From contig NC_012871.2 of the NCBI RefSeq assembly GCF_000003195.3, positions 52,728,843-52,792,842 of the forward strand: 64,000 bases of DNA. The letters are read 5' to 3'. The notes under the pieces were generated by a model. It had not been told where the DNA came from, did not search any database, and saw only the letters and a list, made by a program, of their open reading frames with translations. This document shows, piece after piece, positions 59,102 through 64,000 of the stretch. This stretch comes from Sorghum bicolor. Its lineage: Eukaryota; Streptophyta; Magnoliopsida; Poales; Poaceae. The translations under genes were made by a program, and so were the position numbers. How positions within the stretch are numbered: position 1 is the first letter of the stretch; each line of letters starts with the position of its first letter.

Positions 59102-59827
59102 TGTTGATGCAAAAGTGGATCTGCAAACACAAAGGGCTAATACCCGATTCAACGTTAAGGCGTGCCAGCCAATTTGATCTTACAATCGACAAAGGTGGTA
59201 ACTCGAATACTTTGGTCCCGACAACAGCGATATGCCCGGATGCCACGGCCAAGAGGTATTCATGCGGAACTCGAGAACCCGTCGAGTATAACTCGAAGAA
59301 TTCTTAAGAACTCGTAAATAAAAGAAAATATGTGAGTTGACAAAGTCATCGAATAAGTAGATGCAAAAGTAGATGTAAAAGTTGTGTATAGTATTGATTG
59401 ATTGATCTCTTACATCGCTACTAGGCCTATATTTATACTGTGTCCTAAAGAGTTACAACCAGATAAGACTAGGATTCTAATTCCAAATCAAATAGAACTC
59501 GTACACAAAATAAACTCTAACAATTATAGAAAATAACAATTTATCTATCTTGGGTGATCAGCACACCACCATTGTCCTCCCAACGACTCCCACGTCTTCC
59601 TTCACCATCATCGGCATATCATCTTCCATCGGCATCGACAATCGTCAACATCAGCCATCGGCACCGATCAACCATTGTTCCCGTACTTAACCATATCTCC
59701 CTCCTGCTGCCTTATCGTCGGTATCATAGGCCATCAGCAACTTCCTTATCGGCCAGTCATTACTTCTCCATCTGTCGGTCCAAGCTTCATTAACTTTCCT
59801 GATTCGTGTCAAAACACGGTGTCAACA
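59102..59827 (-). repeat. LTR of the Tat-like element (3' LTR on the reverse strand)
   Basis: 726 bp with TGTTGA/TCAACA ends. The right half (59590-59770) is rich in CATCGGCA-type motifs. Confidence 0.75.
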
Positions 59828-59844
59828 CATGCCCCCCAATTTTG
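59828..59844 (-). other. Polypurine tract of the Tat-like element
   Basis: The reverse strand reads CAAAATTGGGGGGCATG directly before TGTTGACACC, the LTR start on that strand. This decides the element's orientation. Confidence 0.6.
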
Positions 59845-60226
59845 GAGTATAAAATCATTAATGCTCTGAAATTCTCTCCTGATAATGATGCCTTTTCACA
59901 ATTATTTCCTTCTGACAGCAATTAATTACAAATCCAAACAACCTTAACCCGGATCTCCAGCATACACCTCGAATCTCTCAACCACCCGAACCAAATCTCC
60001 GAAACACACGCTCATCGGCAACTGTTCTATTAGAGTTGGCTGCCGATGAGCCGACCAAGAGATCTTGCACAGTGAAATATCTCCTAAAATCATGATTACT
60101 TGCTGTCAAATCACCTGCACAATCCCTGGATTATCGTGCGAACAGTTACCATATCCACCTAAACATCCTCGAATTTCACGGATGCGACAAAGAGATGAGT
60201 CCAAAATACCCCTACTCATTCCAATC

Positions 60227-60235
60227 TATAAATAA
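60227..60235 (+). promoter_or_regulatory. TATA box of the plant-mobile-domain gene
   Basis: TATAAATAA about 155 bp before ATG 60389, followed by a pyrimidine-rich leader (TCCTTCCTCAGC ... CTTCTTCTTCTCC). It gives the antisense gene a promoter of its own. Confidence 0.55.
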
Positions 60236-60388
60236 TTCCTTCCTCAGCACTCTTTCCCCACCTTGCCACCCTCCATTCCCAGATTCATCTAGTGGCAGCG
60301 GCATTGACGAAGAACTCAAGAACTCGTGCAGTAAGAACTTTCCCAAGAATCTCCAAGTCTTCAACTCTTTCTTCTTCTCCACGAAGAA

Positions 60389-63300
60389 ATGGCCGTCAAT
60401 TTCATTGTGCCTGAGGTTAATACATCCCCACTCTTTTACTGCAATTCTTTACCTTTTTGCAAGTCTATTTACTTAGCTTTCTCTCCTTCTTTTCTTTTTC
60501 TCTGTTCTTTCAATCTTCAAATTTTAGGAGTTGAGCAAGAAAATTGTTATTCCTACCGAACAACCCCACCTCCAATGCCTCAGTCCACTGGGTGACCCAG
60601 ATCCCACTGATTTGATCAATGCAGAAACCAATAGGATTCCTTCTAGGGCCGAAAACTTATCTTTAGATCTGTGGAAGGACACCTTCCTATCCTGGCCAAA
60701 CCCCACCAAAGGATGGAAGGATTGGTTTTTGAGGGTTAGCAAAACAAATGAAGGATATTGGAGTGAACGCAAGATAGACCAGTGCATCAGGCTGTCCATT
60801 GTCGATATGGAAAGAAACGAATCAATGCTGATAGCTGCCTATACTTCTGGTCAGATACTTTCAATGCTTTTATTTTCGGCCATGGCCCAGCCTCCCCTAC
60901 ACTTGCCGATGTAGTTATGCTCACTGGTTTGGACATCGCTACTGCCGATGATGGCCAGCTATTCGGCCGTAAAGCCGAATTCAAAGTAGAAACCCACAAC
61001 ATCGGCGGTTGGTCAGGGTACATTTAGAAATATCAAAAAACAGGATCGGTTGGTCAGAGAGAACATGCCACTTTTCTGAATATGTGGCTAGACAAATTCA
61101 TCTTCTGCGGCCGATCGGTAGGACCAACCTCTGTCTACTTATCGGCAGCATAGAGGCTAGCCGATGGTAACCGATTCCCCCTCGGCCGATATATGCTCGG
61201 TTCTGTTTACCACCTCCTCCATCAAGTAGTAGAGAAACTCCTGCTAGGTGAACCTATCGGCAATCTAGGAGGCCCTTGGTGGTTTATCAATATGTGGCTC
61301 AATGTTCACATGCACAAACGTCTTCGGTTTGACTTCTTTGCCCAGCAGTTCCCTCGAGATATCACTGAAGATTACGAGCTAGCAGATGATGAATCAGCAA
61401 CGCACTCACCCCTCAATTATGGTGAAGCTGTTATAGTTCTCCAAAGATCAGCAATCATGGATGCCTTATGAAGATCGGCCGAAAACCAGATCGGCCGATT
61501 CTTTCAAACTCTGTATGACAGCCTTTCCAAAGATCCGCGAGCATGGATGCCTTATGAAGATCCAGAGACCAGATTTCCACTCACCTTCGATCCTTTTGAT
61601 AATGCTCTTAATAAAGACAATGATCTGATGATGGCAATCATCACCTCAAGAGCAATCCCAGTAAACAGCTTTAGCAGTGGGAAGAACATTAGCACCACCT
61701 ATGAGTTTTATAACCCATCGGCACTAGCCCGCCAACTGGCTTTTGGTCAACTGCCGATTAGACTCTGTTTTGCTGATGTTGTAAAACCAAGGGAAACAAT
61801 AACCAGCGGACTCGAGTGGATCAAGATAGCTCAGCTCCAGCCAGATACCGATATGACATACATTGATCTATCGGCTTGGGTTCCAGCTCTCTTTATCACT
61901 TAGTTAGACAAACACTGGTGGGAAGAATGGAAGGAGCATCTGTTCAGAGTATCGGCTCACACGTACCGCAACATGATCGATCCTGAATATGAAGTTCCCG
62001 ATGACGTTGTAAGTTTCTTGCCGATTCTTTAATCCTTCTGTTAATTTTAACTTTATCGGCAACTCACTATCTTTCATTTCAACAGGCTGATGACCCAGCA
62101 CCGACAGTGAGCAGAAGCAGAAAGCCGATCGACCTCCTCCAATCAGGTCCAATCTCTTTGATCGGCCCTCATGCATCAAGCCTAGCAACTCTGATGCATC
62201 AAAACATCCGCTTCAAAAAGATAACCACCAAGCGGTCGAAAGTTTCTCCATCGGTAGCTGCTACTACCTTGGCACAAGCTTTCAAGGTAAACTCTCAATC
62301 TTCCTTATCGTACCGATTTCATTCCATACTTACATTATTATTTTTTCAGGGCACATCGGCCGCAACGGGAACGTCATTGGTAACTCTGCTTTGCACCGAA
62401 CCTTAGCAAAATTCCACCAATTCCTTTTCTTATGTCTAACTTGTGAAATTTTGTTTTTTTATAACAGCAAACTAGTGCATCGGCAAAGACCAAGAGGACC
62501 CAAACATCGAGTGCCGATGCCCCCTAGCCCAGTCAGGCTCCACCCAAAAGAAAAGGTCCAAAGAGCACCAAGACCCAGGCAAAACGACAGAAGACAGCAC
62601 CATCCTCTCCACCTCGTCCAGTATCTGCGATCCAACTAGCACCTTCTCCTCCTTGATCGGTGCCCCAACCGCAAGAAGTTCCTTCTCCTCCACAAGCATA
62701 TCCAACCGATGTATCTGGACAAACGACCGACGCAGTTGATCTGGGCACCTCATCGATTGTCCCTTCTAAGCAAACAATCGCTATTCCTCCTCAAGGTAAA
62801 GTACCGATTACAGAATCATTACCAATGATTTTATAAATACCATTGTGACTCTTGGTAATTTCTAGCTGAAGATATTCCATCGGTAGCTTCAGCAGATCAA
62901 ACTATAGTGCCAGCTATATCTCCACGCCAGAGACACGAAATCACCTTGAAGCAAGTAAGTCACCCGATTTATCAGATTTTGCATCGTCAATACTTAATTT
63001 TGGGTAACTCATCTTCTTCCTTTTCTAGGAGCAAGACTCTCCTGATAGCCTATTCTCCGATGACGATGGCAAAGAAGCAAGCTCCTCAACGGCAGTTGGT
63101 ATTACATCGGCAGAGATCAAGACTAAGTTGGAAGACTTATTAGCTCTATTGCATCAAGACACAGCTCAGCTAGTGGATGACTCCGACCCAGCCAAGGCCA
63201 TATTCAAGATTCTCCATGGCCAGATTCTAGCTGATGCTGAAGAGATCCTCTTTCAAGCTGCCCACCTAGAAAGTCGTCAGCTCCAGTACCAAAAAGCCAC

Positions 63301-63523
63301 TCAGCGCCTTGCCGATAGAGCTGCTTATGCCTAGCTCAAAGAGGAAATGCTGCAAGTGAAGCATGCTGCCGATGAGAATCATAAGAGCATCGGCGTTCTG
63401 CAATCCTCACGTGCTGAACTGAAACAGAGAATTTTTGATCTATCAACTAAAAGGGAGGCTTTGCTGGCTGAACTAAAGCAGGTGGAAGAGGCTCTAACTC
63501 AAGCCCAACAGGAAGAAAGCTAA
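60389..63523 (+). pseudogene. Plant mobile domain (PMD) gene, about seven exons, degenerate
   Basis: PMD proteins include MAIN-type nuclear proteins and many transposon-borne relatives. Exon 1 is only 27 nt (60389-60415). Inferred introns: 60416-60527, 62009-62085, 62287-62349, 62380-62467, 62796-62865 and 62955-63028, all GT-AG. Exon 2 (60528-62008) holds the PMD: WSERKIDQCIRLSIVDMER, FWSDTFNAFIFGHGPASPTL, LADVVMLTGLDI, LGGPWWFINMWLNVH. Exons 3-6 are Ser/Pro/Lys-rich. Exon 7 is a coiled coil (IFKILHGQILADAEEILFQ, then ELKQRIFDL). Breaks: a frameshift near 60837, stops at 61025, 61151, 61469, 61901 and 63332, and a frame change in the C run near 62520. The end is TAA 63521-63523. A short duplication around CATGGATGCCTTATGAAGAT occurs near 61456 and 61541. 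Confidence 0.75.
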
Positions 63524-63545
63524 CTACCCGAAGCACTCAATACTT

Positions 63546-63645
63546 GTTGATGCCAAAGTAGATCTGCAAACACAAAGGGCTAATACCTGATTCAATGTTA
63601 AGGCATGCCAGCCGATTTGACCTTACAATCGACAAAGGTGATAAC
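63546..63645 (-). repeat. Remnant of the second LTR of the Tat-like element
   Basis: 100 bp matching 59102-59201 with roughly nine mismatches (TGTTGATGC.AAAGT ... GACAAAGGTG.TAAC). It is cut by the Athila-family LTR starting at 63646. Confidence 0.85.
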
Positions 63646-64000
63646 TATTGACGGTCCTTAAGTACCAAATATAATCATCAAATAAATAAAGAAAAGGATC
63701 CAAATACAACCAACACCCAGACTTAGGGTTTTATCTGACAGAATTCCACGAGTTTTGGTGTTTGTCTATTTCTACAGGGGGTTATCAGGAAATACGGAAG
63801 AAAGGCCTACACGTCGGGTTTACATAGAGATATTAACGTGCCATGCAATTTTCTGTCATCTAGAAGACTCCAGAAGCCACGGGAACAAACGGGAAGGCGG
63901 ACGGGCCCGGGGGCAGGGCGCCCGCCCTCCCCCCTTGGGCGCCCGCCCTAGTACAAGAACCAATCACAGAATGGAGTACACCATTGCAAAGATCTCGTCG
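63646..64000 (+). mobile_element. Athila-family LTR, left part, running off the window
   Basis: TATTGACGGTCCTTAAGTACC onward matches the reverse complement of the solo LTR ending at 50899, including ATCTGACAGAATTCCACGAG and the paired 12-mers at 63916-63927 and 63937-63948 (21 bp apart). Whether it is a solo LTR or the start of a full element cannot be told here. Confidence 0.85.

Larger units (their letters stand above)
59102..63645 (-). mobile_element. Tat-like LTR element, deletion derivative with antisense plant-mobile-domain gene
   Basis: Direct repeats at 59102-59827 (complete, TGTTGATGC ... GTGTCAACA) and 63546-63645 (first 100 bp of the same sequence) act as LTRs. The element reads on the reverse strand: the inverse of CATGCCCCCCAATTTT after 59827 is a good polypurine tract, and a TATAAATATAGGCC box lies on the reverse strand near 59420-59433. 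No gag, pol or PBS is found; the interior is filled by a forward-strand gene, antisense to the element. Extra antisense ORFs next to the 3' LTR are known in Tat-lineage gypsy elements; membership here is inference. Confidence 0.65.

Noticed and set aside
58329..59307. Several short open frames on both strands (58329-58541, 58845-59252, 58984-59307)
   Set aside because: Overlapping frames in repeat-derived sequence with no recognisable domain.
59102..59827. Reading the Tat-like element as forward-strand because its gene is forward
   Set aside because: The purine tract (inverse of 59828-59844) and TATAAATA box are on the reverse strand, so the gene is antisense to the element.

Overview
The window looks like nuclear DNA of a grass, most likely an Andropogoneae species such as sorghum, sugarcane or Miscanthus. 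This is an inference from the abundance of Athila-, Tat- and Sirevirus-type LTR retrotransposons, Tourist-like elements ending in GGCCTTGTTTAG, Stowaway elements and a grass-type CC-NB-LRR gene with its usual intron. Nothing here looks bacterial or organellar. Almost all of the sequence is nested transposable elements. The host-type genes seen are one NLR resistance-gene relative (25529-28663, broken by a frameshift), scraps of a PPR gene (about 32100-34963), and a plant-mobile-domain gene carried inside a retrotransposon (60389-63523).

Layout. 172-570 is a Stowaway MITE. 1485-8769 is a nearly full-length L1-type LINE with a 17-bp target duplication and several breaks. 9632-11483 holds MITEs and a CACTA-like fragment. 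11900-24795 is an old solo LTR of a Sirevirus-like family, split by a CACTA-like insertion (about 12300-13596) and by a young Athila-lineage element (14908-24202, TSD ACTAG). That element has gag, protease-like, RT, RNase H and integrase regions and an extra ORF with its own TATA promoter. 25529-28663 is the NLR gene. 29073-31503 holds MITEs and a LINE tail. 32100-34963 is a PPR pseudogene around a solo LTR.

36243-57108 is an Athila-like element with gag and two protease-like domains but no RT or integrase. Inside it sits a reverse-strand Sirevirus (40513-53262) with gag but no pol, and inside that a solo Athila LTR (49569-50899) and a hAT MITE (45806-46343). Both the outer element and the Sirevirus show duplicated flanks that record illegitimate recombination. 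59102-63645 is a reverse-strand Tat-like deletion derivative whose interior is only a forward-strand multi-exon plant-mobile-domain gene. It is cut at 63646 by another Athila-family LTR that runs off the window.

The most unusual signals are four. First, a pair of 12-mers GGGCGCCCGCCC exactly 21 bp apart occurs in three Athila LTRs and, reversed, upstream of the Athila extra ORF. Second, that extra ORF appears to have its own LTR-like promoter. Third, a retropepsin domain is duplicated in tandem in an element lacking polymerase. Fourth, the hexamer ATCGGC/GCCGAT is strikingly enriched across the plant-mobile-domain element. All similarity statements were made by eye.
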